Source of the DNA: Aromatoleum sp.
GTDB taxonomy: Bacteria; Pseudomonadota; Gammaproteobacteria; Burkholderiales; Casimicrobiaceae
Length of the DNA: 18,593 nt
Assembly: GCA_010365205.1 (NCBI GenBank)
Contig: JAAFGU010000013.1
Location: 1 to 18,593, forward strand
Direction of reading: 5' to 3'
The position numbers were made by a program, and so were the translations under genes. The notes below the pieces were generated by a model. It did not search any database and was not told the DNA's origin. It saw only the letters and a program-made list of their open reading frames with translations. Shown piece by piece: positions 1 through 7,021 of this stretch (positions are counted from its first letter, which is position 1; every line of letters begins with the position of its first letter).

Positions 1-316
1 GAACCCCGAGCGAATTCGCCAGGGGACTGCAATCAACTAAACCCGAGCCCATCATCCAAGAATAGATTGGTCCGAAGAAACCCGGCAGGTCACGGGTGCG
101 CGAATCGATCGGAGCGGCGATGATTTAGGAAACTGCAACCGTCGACGTCGGATCGCAGCAGTCGCAGCGTCATGTAAGTTGCGCTCACGCCGCGGTCTAC
201 CTGTATGCAACCTGCCTAGAATGGGCGTGACGTAACTGTGCCTCATTGACATCGGGTTCGAGATTGGCACGCACTCCAAGTAGTCGATTTGGTATATGCC
301 TTTTTTATTTCACCGC
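1..316. other. Left-edge stretch with no supported gene
   Basis: I see no convincing coding region here. The open frames are short, lack ribosome binding sites and resemble no protein I know. The base composition is less GC-biased than in the genes to the right. The stretch ends at the first base of a tRNA 3' half, so it may be the flank of an old integrated element, but no integrase or repeat supports that. Confidence 0.5.
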
Positions 317-361
317 CTCATAACCCGAAGGGCGAAGGTGCAAATCCCCCCCCCGCAACCA
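317..361 (+). pseudogene. 3' half of an initiator tRNA-Met (anticodon loop to CCA), degenerate
   Basis: The 45 bases match the 3' half of an initiator tRNA segment by segment: anticodon loop CTCATAA (317-323, anticodon CAT), stem strand CCCGA (324-328), five-base variable loop (329-333), T-arm (334-350), acceptor strand CCCCGCA (351-357), discriminator A and CCA (359-361). The run of three G-C pairs in the anticodon stem is the initiator hallmark, but the 5' strand is missing. The T-loop reads TGCAAAT instead of TTCAAAT and the T-stem has two A-C mismatches. No 5' half exists upstream, so it cannot make a tRNA. The cut falls exactly at tRNA position 32, as expected of a recombinase attachment site. 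It is probably a decayed remnant. Confidence 0.75.
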
Positions 362-389
362 CGTTGCGTTTCAGCCTCACGCCAACGCA

Positions 390-620
390 ATGATTCGATC
401 AGGCAACTTGGCGCGCTTTACGCCACACGAAGTCAGCGAGCTTCGGCAGGTTGGACTCGATCTGACCGACGTGAAGTGTCAAAACGACCTCGACGTAGAG
501 CTGACCCGGTGGGCCCACACCATTGCGGCTGAGCGCTTTGACCTCCTGGAGCAGATCGCCACGGAGATGGCGAAAGCCAAAGGAGTGAAATTGCCTCCCA
601 AACTCAGCATCGCTAAGTAA
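390..620 (+). CDS. Small hypothetical protein (76 aa)
   Basis: This is an open frame of 76 residues between the two tRNA half-genes. The product would be soluble and charged, largely helical by composition, with a lysine-rich C-terminus, no signal peptide and no membrane segment. I recognise no family. There is no clear Shine-Dalgarno sequence before the ATG. Overlapping frames on both strands are also open, so the coding call rests mainly on plausible composition. If real, it may be cargo or a fragment of the element that left the tRNA scars. It could also be a chance frame. Confidence 0.35.
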   Translation: MIRSGNLARFTPHEVSELRQVGLDLTDVKCQNDLDVELTRWAHTIAAERFDLLEQIATEMAKAKGVKLPPKLSIAK

Positions 621-790
621 CATCGCCATCCGGTCGGCTTATTTGCCGTTCCCCTGGAAAAAGGCAGCGTAGCTGTTTCGTAACTTGTTTTGATGTCGTC
701 CTGCTGTTTTTGGCTGCGTACCGCTGCTCTTGAAACGTGGCGTGTGCTGCAAGAGCTTGATTAGAAAATAATCGCCAACAGTGCGGCGTT

Positions 791-835
791 CTGAAAATCC
801 TTGTGTCGGTGGTTCAATTCCGCCCTTGGCCACCA
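791..835 (+). pseudogene. 3' half of a tRNA-Phe gene (anticodon loop to CCA)
   Basis: The 45 bases fit the tRNA-Phe 3' half with no length change: anticodon loop CTGAAAA (791-797, anticodon GAA), stem strand TCCTT (798-802), variable loop GTGTC (803-807), T-stem GGTGG/CCGCC around TTCAATT (808-824), acceptor strand CTTGGCC (825-831), A and CCA (833-835). The T-stem pairs fully, with one G-T pair. The bases just upstream (GCGTT) do not pair with TCCTT, and no GGCCAAG acceptor strand occurs nearby, so the 5' half is absent. The conserved half followed by a terminator looks like the displaced end of a tRNA gene after site-specific integration. Confidence 0.85.
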
Positions 836-842
836 GTTAAAC

Positions 843-877
843 AAAGGCTTGCGCGTCTTACGGACGGCAAGCCTTTT
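843..877 (+). terminator. Rho-independent terminator after the tRNA-Phe half
   Basis: AAAGGCTTGC (843-852) pairs with GCAAGCCTTT (867-876), a perfect 10-bp stem closed by a 14-base loop and running into a T-tract. It starts 7 bases after the CCA end, the usual place for a tRNA transcription terminator. It therefore supports the view that sequence to the right of 835 is the native downstream flank of the tRNA-Phe gene. Confidence 0.8.
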
Positions 878-1120
878 TCGTTGGGGTAATTGCCGTGGAA
901 TTGCCCCGGAAAAACACCGGGAGAACTGGGCTTTTTGCATATGACGACAAAGCCGTGTGCTCGGGTGTCTTCGGGGTCGCGCTTAGTATGGTTCGCTCCG
1001 GACCGCAACGGCGGTGGCGTCAGTCAATCTTTTTGTATCGAGCCTCAAGCTTGTCCAACGACGCTTGAACGTGCGCGGTGTTCGCGTGTGCGTACCGCGG
1101 TGACCAGCTTCGTACCTGAG
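878..1120. other. Non-coding stretch with one hairpin
   Basis: I find no supported gene. Open frames here give arginine- and cysteine-rich peptides without a start signal. GGGGTAATT (883-891) can pair with AATTGCCCC (899-907), a 9-bp stem with one G-T pair, and a short CCCGG/CCGGG stem follows near 905-922. Neither has a clear T-tract. The role is unknown. Confidence 0.4.
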
Positions 1121-1148
1121 TGGCGTCCCAAACCGGATTCGAACCGGG
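1121..1148 (-). pseudogene. Possible tRNA 3' end (T-arm and acceptor strand), Glu-like
   Basis: On the minus strand a T-arm of the form CCCGG-TTCGAAT-CCGGT is followed by acceptor strand TTGGGAC, G and CCA. A discriminator G with a GGGAC-type acceptor resembles tRNA-Glu. Four of five T-stem pairs form. The bases further 5' do not fit a tRNA-Glu anticodon arm, although ATCC-ATTC-GGAT could form a small variable-arm-like hairpin, so identity is uncertain. No matching 5' acceptor strand was seen. It lies just past the stop of the IPTL-CTERM-like gene on the same strand. Confidence 0.35.
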
Positions 1149-1216
1149 GTATCCGAATGGATCTCAAGCCAAACAGCCCGACGCTGAACCGTTCGATCTG
1201 CCGTGCCATCTGGCCT

Positions 1217-2425
1217 TCAATGCTCCGCTACGTACTCGCCGCGAGCGCGCCTCCTCATGTCGTGAAGTGAGCCCAGCCCTGCGAGAAGCATAAAGATCAT
1301 CATCGCCCATACGTTCGTCGTGGGTACCGGTACTACCGGTATTACTGGCGCTGCAGAACCTAACTCGTACGCGCCGATGTCGAAGCCGGCACCCTGCGGA
1401 CGCGCGATGCCGCGCTGATCAGTTGAAGGCGCGCTGTTCGGCGCGCTGAACGTCACCCCATCAATCGCGGGACTGCCTGTGAGCAGGGCGAGAGTCTGGG
1501 TGGGACCGCCGTTATTCGCGAGCGCGCCCAGCAAAGGATTGGTGCTGCTCATCGAGCCGTTTGTGGAACCCCAGCCGCAAGTTGCGGCACTGTCAATGTT
1601 GTTGCCGCCGTTGGTGATCGTGCCACCGCAATTCCCGGCCCCCACGCTGTTGGCAACAATGGTGTTGCGAAGTGTCACGGCAGCGAGGGTATTGTTGTAA
1701 ATGCCGGCGCCCAAGCCGAGGTTCGCGCTGTTACCGGAGAAGGTAGTGTTGGTAATGGTCAGCGCGCCACCATTGGTGTAAATTCCGGCGCCGAAGCCGA
1801 AGTTCGCGCTGTTACCGGAGAAGGTAGTGTTGGTAATGGTCAACGTGTTACCACTGGCGTTGCTAATGCCGCCGCCGAAGCCGCTGTTCGCGATGTTACC
1901 GGAGAAGGTAGAGTTCGTAATGGTTAACGTGCTACCACTGGCGTTGTTAATGCCGCCGCCGAATCCGCTGGTCGCGCTATTACCGGAGAAGGTGGTGTTC
2001 GTAATGGCGGTTGTGCCGAAGTTGCGAATGCCGCCGCCGGAGTCCCCGGTGGCACTACCATTCGCAATCGTCAAATTATTCAGGGTTAGCGAGGCGCCTA
2101 CAGCAACTTGCATCACCCGCACCGCACTATTGCCGCTAATGGTCAGCGTTTGCCCTGTGCCATCCATTATCAGTCCGGCTGCATCGGTGATGTCCGGTAG
2201 TGTTGAGGCAAGTGTAATAGTGCCGCTGACGCTGAAGGTGATGGTGTCTGCGCTTGCGGCGGCATTGGCATCAGTGATCGCCTGGCGTAATGATCCGGCG
2301 CCGCTGTCGTTCAGGTTTGTAACCGGGAAGGGCGCCGCCTGCGCGGCAGTGACCCCGAGGGCGCTGAACGCCAATGTCAGCAACGTCGGGATGACCGTCC
2401 ATGATTTTGTGAATGAGAGTTGCAT
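1217..2425 (-). CDS. Beta-helix repeat surface protein with IPTL-CTERM-like sorting tail
   Basis: The 402-aa product has an N-terminal signal peptide (about residues 1-30, cleavage near AQA). A segment of the DSGAGSLRQAI type common at the start of such proteins follows. Next comes a run of asparagine-, glycine- and threonine-rich repeats of 27-28 residues (ITNTTFSGN...GFGGGI), the pattern of right-handed parallel beta-helices. Near residue 367 begins a tail of VPTTN-V-W-A, a hydrophobic stretch and an RRR cluster, the layout of IPTL-CTERM sorting signals. By family knowledge such proteins are exported and processed at the envelope, so a surface or secreted role is inferred; the ligand is unknown. 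An AAGGAAA ribosome binding site 8 bases before the ATG supports the start. No sorting enzyme or exopolysaccharide locus is adjacent. Confidence 0.85.
   Translation of the reverse strand: MQLSFTKSWTVIPTLLTLAFSALGVTAAQAAPFPVTNLNDSGAGSLRQAITDANAAASADTITFSVSGTITLASTLPDITDAAGLIMDGTGQTLTISGNSAVRVMQVAVGASLTLNNLTIANGSATGDSGGGIRNFGTTAITNTTFSGNSATSGFGGGINNASGSTLTITNSTFSGNIANSGFGGGISNASGNTLTITNTTFSGNSANFGFGAGIYTNGGALTITNTTFSGNSANLGLGAGIYNNTLAAVTLRNTIVANSVGAGNCGGTITNGGNNIDSAATCGWGSTNGSMSSTNPLLGALANNGGPTQTLALLTGSPAIDGVTFSAPNSAPSTDQRGIARPQGAGFDIGAYELGSAAPVIPVVPVPTTNVWAMMIFMLLAGLGSLHDMRRRARGEYVAEH
1731..2010 (-). repeat. Tandem coding repeats, 81-84 bp unit
   Basis: The plus-strand string TTACCGGAGAAGGT recurs, with small variation, at 1731, 1812, 1896 and 1980, a spacing of 81, 84 and 84 bases. 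It encodes the TFSGN turn of successive beta-helix coils (27, 28 and 28 residues). The spacing is a multiple of three and the repeats lie inside one gene, so copy number could change without a frameshift. Confidence 0.85.
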
Positions 2426-2936
2426 TTGTATTTTCCTTTGGCTTGAAAGCCACCCTGAGCGAGCTTAGGCCTCGGTAAATCGAGGCGCGCGACGACGGAA
2501 CGTTACGCTGCCCTTTCGCGGATAGCAAATTCAACCCCATCGAGTGTCAGCGGATCAGGTTATCACGAGTTGACGCGACCTGACCGACGCGGACCCGAGG
2601 TGACAATTCGGCTGGGTGATCCGGAGTTCGTCGCAGCACCGGTCGAGGAACTGACCGACGATCGAACCCACCGAGTACAAGTTCGATTTGTAATTCGATA
2701 CCGGAAGACTCGGGAAATCGTGCGGGACTGTTTCCCAAGCGAAATCGAGCCTGCCGCGCGGCTTTAGTCATCAAGTTGCGGTCAATGGAATTGACCCTTT
2801 CGCTGTTCTATCGGACCGCATCATGGCCGGTCCCAACGGTCGGCCCAGCAATGGCGGTCTTCCGGGGCGACCAGATCTCCCGAATCGGCCTATGGGGCGG
2901 TAGACTCCAAGAATTCCACGCACACCACGGAATTCC
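2426..2936. other. Intergenic stretch, no supported gene
   Basis: About 510 bases lie between the beta-helix gene and the hsdM remnant. Two short frames (near 2570-2767 plus and 2547-2774 minus) overlap each other, match nothing I know and lack ribosome binding sites. Just before the hsdM start an 8-base direct repeat GAATTCCA occurs at 2911 and 2930 (19-base period). It could be an old operator site or chance. Confidence 0.45.
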
Positions 2937-3330
2937 ATGCTTACCGGTGAACCACGCAGTCAAATCGACCGCATTTGGGACGCATTCTGGTCCGGCGGCA
3001 TCTCCAACCCGCTCGAAGTCATCGAGCAGATCACCTACCTGCAGTCTTGGTTTGTTCGTGCGTTCGCTGGTAGGCCTGGACCGCGGGGCCGCGAAGCAAG
3101 CGTTCGCCGCGTTTCTCGCCGGAAAGACGCTGGGCGCGAACCAGATCGAATTCGTGGACCTGATCGTTGATCACCTGACCGAACACGGGGTGATGGGCGC
3201 GGCACTCCTGTACGAATCGCCCTTTACCGATATAACGCCCCAAGGCCCGGACGAAATCTTCACCTCGTCGCAGGTGGAGGAGCTGGTCGCGGCACTCGAT
3301 CGGGTCAGGGCTGCCGCCCTGGCGGCCTGA
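2937..3330 (+). pseudogene. Type I restriction-modification scar: hsdM start joined to hsdR end
   Basis: From ATG 2937 the frame begins MLTGEPRSQIDRIWDAFWSG and goes on through NPLEVIEQITYL, the N-terminus of type I methyltransferase subunits (HsdM, usually about 500-800 aa). At about 3040 the family match stops and resumes one frame over. From 3043 to the TGA at 3328 the other frame reads SLGLFVRSLVGLDR, then ANQIEFVDLIVDHLTEHGVM and YESPFTDITPQGP, which is the C-terminal domain of EcoEI-type HsdR (usually 780-1000 aa). So about 35 codons of hsdM and 95 of hsdR remain, in native order and orientation. Most of hsdM, any hsdS and most of hsdR are gone. The junction lies at CTGCAG (3039-3044). 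No active enzyme is possible; the reading frame does not even cross the joint. Confidence 0.88.
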
Positions 3331-3349
3331 ACGGCAGGGAGCAGACAAG

Positions 3350-3460
3350 ATGAAGAGCAACCCACGCGCCGTATTCGACTTGATAGATGATTGCACCCGT
3401 GCGCGGTTCAAGGACGGCCAAACGCTGTGGCCATTCCCTGCACTCACGGGGTCTGATTGA
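3350..3460 (+). CDS. Short ORF after the hsdR remnant (36 aa), possible truncated gene
   Basis: An ATG 20 bases after the hsdR stop opens a 36-codon frame with balanced composition (MKSNPRAVFDLIDD..., ending LWPFPALTGSD) before a TGA. GGGAG stands about 11 bases upstream of the ATG. It looks like the N-terminal piece of a longer protein that once followed hsdR, cut off by another deletion. I do not recognise the family. It may be a chance frame. Confidence 0.3.
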   Translation: MKSNPRAVFDLIDDCTRARFKDGQTLWPFPALTGSD

Positions 3461-3504
3461 TCCGAGATGGATTTCCGGGTCCGGATTCGTGAGAGATCGC
3501 CTCG

Positions 3505-6150
3505 ATGAATAGGCCCATTGATTCGCCGCCGAATGCGCCGCTGCCGGCGGGCACCGACGTCGACACGCAACTGGCGCAGGCCATCGCGCATCACGGCAAC
3601 GGCGAGCTCGACGCCGCCGAAACACTGTATCGCCAAGTGCTGGCGCAGGCGCCGTCGAATTTCGACGCCTTGCACCTCCTCGGTGTCGTTCAGCATCAGA
3701 AGGGCCGGCATCAGGCGGCGGTCGAACTGATCCGAAACGCCGTGGGCATCGAACCTCGCGCGGCGGCCGCTCACTCCAACCTCGGACTGGCGCTCGCCAA
3801 GCTCGGCCGATTCGACGAAGCGCTCGCCAGCCATGATCGTGCGCTTTCGCTCGACCCCGGCAACGTCGAGGCGCTCAACAATCGCGGCAGCGTGCTGCTG
3901 AGTCTGAAGCGGCACGCCGACGCCGTGGCCAGTTACGATGAGGCACTCTCGCGCCGGCCCGGCCATGCGGCGGCACTGCGGAATCGCGGAGTGGCGCTCG
4001 CTGCTCTCAACCGGCATGCCGACGCCCTGGCGAGCTATGACCGTGCGCTGGCATTCCGCGATGACGATGTGGAAGCGCTGATCGGGCGGGGCCATGCGCT
4101 GGCAAGTCTTGGACGACATGCGGAAGCGCTGGCCACTTACGCCCGTGCCCTCGCGCGGCAGCCCGACCACGTCGAGATGCTGAAGAACCGAGGCGACGCG
4201 CTGGTCGACCTGAAACGGCACGCCGAGGCGCTGGCGAGCTACGACCGCGCGATCGCATTGGAGCCCGGCCATGTCGGGGCGCTGAACAACCGCGCGAATC
4301 TGCTGGTGGAATTGAACCGGCATGAGGATGCGCTCGCCGACTACGATCGCGCGCTCGCGCTCGAGCCCGGCTATGTCGAGAGCCTGGTCAATCGCGGCAA
4401 CGTGCTGCTCGATCTCTCGCGGAATGAGGACGCGCTGGCGAGCTATGACCGTGCGCTGGCGCTGGGCCCCGACAATGCGAATGTGCTGGTCAATCGCGGC
4501 AATGCGCTGCTGGCGCTGAAGCAGCATGGGGGCGCGCTTGCCTGTTACGATCGCGCGTTGGCCTTGGGGCCCGACAACGCCGAAGCGCTGTACAACCGCG
4601 GCAACGCGCTGTGGGACCTCAAGCGGCACGGCGAGGCGTTGGACTGCTACGACCGCGCGCTTCTGCTCAAGCCCGAGTACGCGGACGCCATCAACAATCG
4701 CGCCAATGTGCTGCTGGACATCAAGCGCTATGGCGAGGCGGCGGAAGGCTTCGCCCGCTTGCTGGCGCTGGCACCCGGCACCGACTATGCGGCGGGCAAT
4801 CTCGTCACCTGCCGCCTGCACTGCTGCGAATGGGAGACTCTCGCCGACGACGCAGCGAGCATCGCGGACGCGGTGGCGGCCGGGAAGCGGGCGGCGTTTC
4901 CGTTCGCCTTTCTCGCCATCTCGCCATCGGCCCCGGCGCAACTGCAGTGCGCGCGGATCCATGTCGCCGACAAGTTCCCCGCGTCGCCGCTGCCGTTGTG
5001 GACGGGCGAGCGCTACCGGCACGACAGGATCCGCGTGGCCTACCTGTCGGCGGATTTCCACGATCACGCGACGGCGTACCTGATGGCGGAGCTGTTCGAA
5101 ACGCACGATCGGCGAAGGTTCGATGTCGCGGCCGTGTCGTTCGGCCCCGATCCCCGGGACGAGATGCGCGAGCGGTTGCGGTGCGCGTTCGGCGATTTCG
5201 TCGATGTTCGCGCCAGAACCGATCGCGAAGTGGCCGCCATGCTGCGAGCGCGGGAGATCGATATCGCCGTCGACCTCAAAGGATTCACCCGGGACAGCCG
5301 CACCGGGATTTTCGCGCATCGTCCGGCGCCGATCCAGGTCAACTATCTCGGGTACCCGGGAACGATGGGTGCGGATTACATCGACTACGTCGTCGCCGAT
5401 GGCCAGGTGCTTCCGTCCGCGCACGACGCCTGGTTCAGCGAGCGGATCGTGCGTCTGCCCGATACGTATCAGGTAAACGATTCGAAGCGCAGCATCGCCG
5501 AGCGGACGCCGTCGCGCGCGGAGGCCGGCCTGCCGGATGCCGCCTTCGTGTTCTGCTGCTTCAACAATAGCTACAAGCTGACGCCGGCGATCTTCGACAT
5601 CTGGATGCGCCTGCTGCAGGCGGTGCCGGGCAGCGTGTTCTGGCTGCTGGAAGGGAACGCCGCCGCATCGCGGAACCTGCGGCGCGAAGCCGAGCGCCGC
5701 GGCGTGGGGCAGGAGCGCCTCGTGTTCGCGCCGCGGATGGACCTGCCGCGGCATCTCGCACGGCACCGGTTGGCGGATCTCTTCCTCGACACGCTGCCCT
5801 TGAACGCGCACACGACCGCGAGCGATGCGCTGTGGGCGGGCTTGCCGGTGCTGACCTGCATGGGCAGCGCATTTGCGGCACGCGTGGGCGGCAGTCTGCT
5901 CAACGCCGCCGGATTGCCGGAATTGATCACCCATCGCCTCGACGAGTACGAAGCGATGGCGCTGAAGCTGGCGACGATGCCTGCGCTGCTCGCCGGCCTT
6001 CGGGCGCGATTGGAGCACACCCGCGCGACCGCCCCGCTCTTCGATACCGAGCGCTTCCGCCGACATATCGAATCGGCGTACATCGGTATGTGGGAGCGGT
6101 ATCAGCGCGGTGAGCCGCCCGAGAGCTTTGCCGTTGCGTCGGCGGACTGA
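3505..6150 (+). CDS. TPR-repeat O-GlcNAc transferase-like protein (SPINDLY family, GT41)
   Basis: The 881-aa protein has two parts. Residues about 18-425 hold roughly twelve 34-residue TPR units (pattern NRG-x-L-x-x-L-x-RH-x-x-AL-x-x-YDRAL-x-x-P), which normally bind the target protein. Residues about 500-860 are a family 41 glycosyltransferase domain: SADFHDHAT (515-523, H521 matching the conserved HxT histidine), a YLGYPGTMG stretch, FNNSYK with K691 in the place of the conserved UDP-phosphate lysine, and NAHTTASDALWAG (767-779) for the nucleotide site. By family it would move a sugar from a UDP-sugar to protein Ser/Thr; donor and target are not visible here. There is no signal peptide or membrane segment, so it is probably cytosolic. 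The ribosome binding site before ATG 3505 is weak. It stands alone on its strand and ends 55 bases before the convergent PAP2 gene. Confidence 0.93.
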   Translation: MNRPIDSPPNAPLPAGTDVDTQLAQAIAHHGNGELDAAETLYRQVLAQAPSNFDALHLLGVVQHQKGRHQAAVELIRNAVGIEPRAAAAHSNLGLALAKLGRFDEALASHDRALSLDPGNVEALNNRGSVLLSLKRHADAVASYDEALSRRPGHAAALRNRGVALAALNRHADALASYDRALAFRDDDVEALIGRGHALASLGRHAEALATYARALARQPDHVEMLKNRGDALVDLKRHAEALASYDRAIALEPGHVGALNNRANLLVELNRHEDALADYDRALALEPGYVESLVNRGNVLLDLSRNEDALASYDRALALGPDNANVLVNRGNALLALKQHGGALACYDRALALGPDNAEALYNRGNALWDLKRHGEALDCYDRALLLKPEYADAINNRANVLLDIKRYGEAAEGFARLLALAPGTDYAAGNLVTCRLHCCEWETLADDAASIADAVAAGKRAAFPFAFLAISPSAPAQLQCARIHVADKFPASPLPLWTGERYRHDRIRVAYLSADFHDHATAYLMAELFETHDRRRFDVAAVSFGPDPRDEMRERLRCAFGDFVDVRARTDREVAAMLRAREIDIAVDLKGFTRDSRTGIFAHRPAPIQVNYLGYPGTMGADYIDYVVADGQVLPSAHDAWFSERIVRLPDTYQVNDSKRSIAERTPSRAEAGLPDAAFVFCCFNNSYKLTPAIFDIWMRLLQAVPGSVFWLLEGNAAASRNLRREAERRGVGQERLVFAPRMDLPRHLARHRLADLFLDTLPLNAHTTASDALWAGLPVLTCMGSAFAARVGGSLLNAAGLPELITHRLDEYEAMALKLATMPALLAGLRARLEHTRATAPLFDTERFRRHIESAYIGMWERYQRGEPPESFAVASAD
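3556..4780 (+). repeat. Tandem 102-bp TPR-coding repeats
   Basis: Twelve 34-codon units run in frame through the first part of the GT41 gene. Central units, about 3870-4680, keep similar strings such as GACCGCGCG and GAGCCCGGC at the same phase. Their DNA similarity makes unit gain or loss by recombination, and assembly collapse, plausible. Confidence 0.75.
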
Positions 6151-6205
6151 ACGCGATGCTTCACGCGCAGCCGCGCGCCCACGCTGGCCGTCGGAGAAAG
6201 CGTCC

Positions 6206-7021
6206 TCAGTCCGGAGCGCGACGGCGGTAACGGACCAGTTCGAGGGCACCGATGCACAGCGCGAGCCATGCGCTGCCCGATGCGAACCCGGCCGCGACAT
6301 CGCTGGCGAAATGCACTTGAATGAAAACGCGGCTGCAACCGATGGTGAACGCGACGGCGCTGGCAAGCAGCACCGCCGGCAAATGCCAGGCCGTCGGCAG
6401 CGTGCGGATCGCGACGTAGGCGAGCATGCCGTACACGACCACCGAGCCGGAGGCGTGGCCGCTCGGAAAACTCCAGCCGTGCGCGAGCGCGGGCCCGTGT
6501 TCGTGCAGTGGACGGGCGCGCCCGAACGCGCTCTTCAGGATCGGGTTCAACACGGCGTTGCCGGCGATCGCAACCACGAAGCCCAGCGCCAGCCAGCGCT
6601 CGCCCCGCACCAGCAGCGCGATCGCCGCCGCGACGCCCAGCGCGGTCAGCGTCATCGGATCGCCGAGGTGCGTGACCGCCGCGAACATCGACCGGGTGCC
6701 GGTGGAAATCGACTGCCCGATGGCGTCCGAGAACGCCTGATCGAGACGCACGAGTTCCTCGCCGGGCCCGATCTCGCCGGCAATGGAAGCGAAGATCGTC
6801 ACGGCGGCGACGACAATCGCAAGGCAAAGGCCAAGATCAACGGCGAGCAGAACCTGCGGCGACGATCGATTCGGCCCTTGCGAAACTGCGTAACGACGGC
6901 CCAACCACCATGCTCCGGCCGCGAAAATAAGCACCAGAAGAAGCGCCGTAAAAAACGCCGGCAACGCGTGCGCGGCCAATGTCTGAGCCGCTGCGGTCAA
7001 ACCGGCTTCGTCAGGCCACAT
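6206..7021 (-). CDS. PAP2-family membrane phosphatase
   Basis: With start ATG 7021 the product is 271 aa. It carries the three PAP2 signatures in order: K163-SAFGRARP (ending 171), SFPSGH (184-189) and SR-x5-H-x3-D (S230, R231, H237, D241). These form the phosphohistidine active site that removes phosphate from lipid phosphates such as phosphatidate, undecaprenyl diphosphate or phosphatidylglycerol phosphate. About five or six hydrophobic segments place it in the inner membrane. The frame is open to 7138, but residues before 7021 look non-conserved and arginine-rich. The 7021 start overlaps the end of the metallophosphoesterase gene by 11 bases, suggesting translational coupling. The substrate cannot be told from sequence, but its lipid-kinase neighbour points to lipid phosphates. 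Confidence 0.9.
   Translation of the reverse strand: MWPDEAGLTAAAQTLAAHALPAFFTALLLVLIFAAGAWWLGRRYAVSQGPNRSSPQVLLAVDLGLCLAIVVAAVTIFASIAGEIGPGEELVRLDQAFSDAIGQSISTGTRSMFAAVTHLGDPMTLTALGVAAAIALLVRGERWLALGFVVAIAGNAVLNPILKSAFGRARPLHEHGPALAHGWSFPSGHASGSVVVYGMLAYVAIRTLPTAWHLPAVLLASAVAFTIGCSRVFIQVHFASDVAAGFASGSAWLALCIGALELVRYRRRAPD

Noticed and set aside
639..833. Minus-strand frame starting MAKGGIEPPTQGFS
   Set aside because: This is the antisense reading of the tRNA-Phe 3' half, not a protein.
890..1270. Plus-strand frame of 126 codons including PDSNRGIR
   Set aside because: This peptide is the antisense translation of a tRNA-like T-arm, a known annotation artefact. There is no start signal.
1731..2010. 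Regular repeats that could suggest a CRISPR array
   Set aside because: The period is 81-84 bases, spacers are not unique, and the repeats are in frame within a beta-helix gene.
2570..2767. Small plus-strand frame of 65 codons before the restriction remnant
   Set aside because: It has no ribosome binding site, a competing minus-strand frame and no recognised family.
2776..3330. Single 184-codon protein
   Set aside because: Only its last ~95 residues are family-like (HsdR end). The first part is the wrong frame of the hsdM start, so it is a scar and not a gene.
3031..6366. Minus-strand open frame of more than 1,100 codons opposite the O-GlcNAc transferase gene
   Set aside because: It is an antisense frame kept open by GC-rich codon bias. 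Its product is arginine-, glutamine- and histidine-rich without domains, while the plus strand encodes clear TPR and GT41 motifs.
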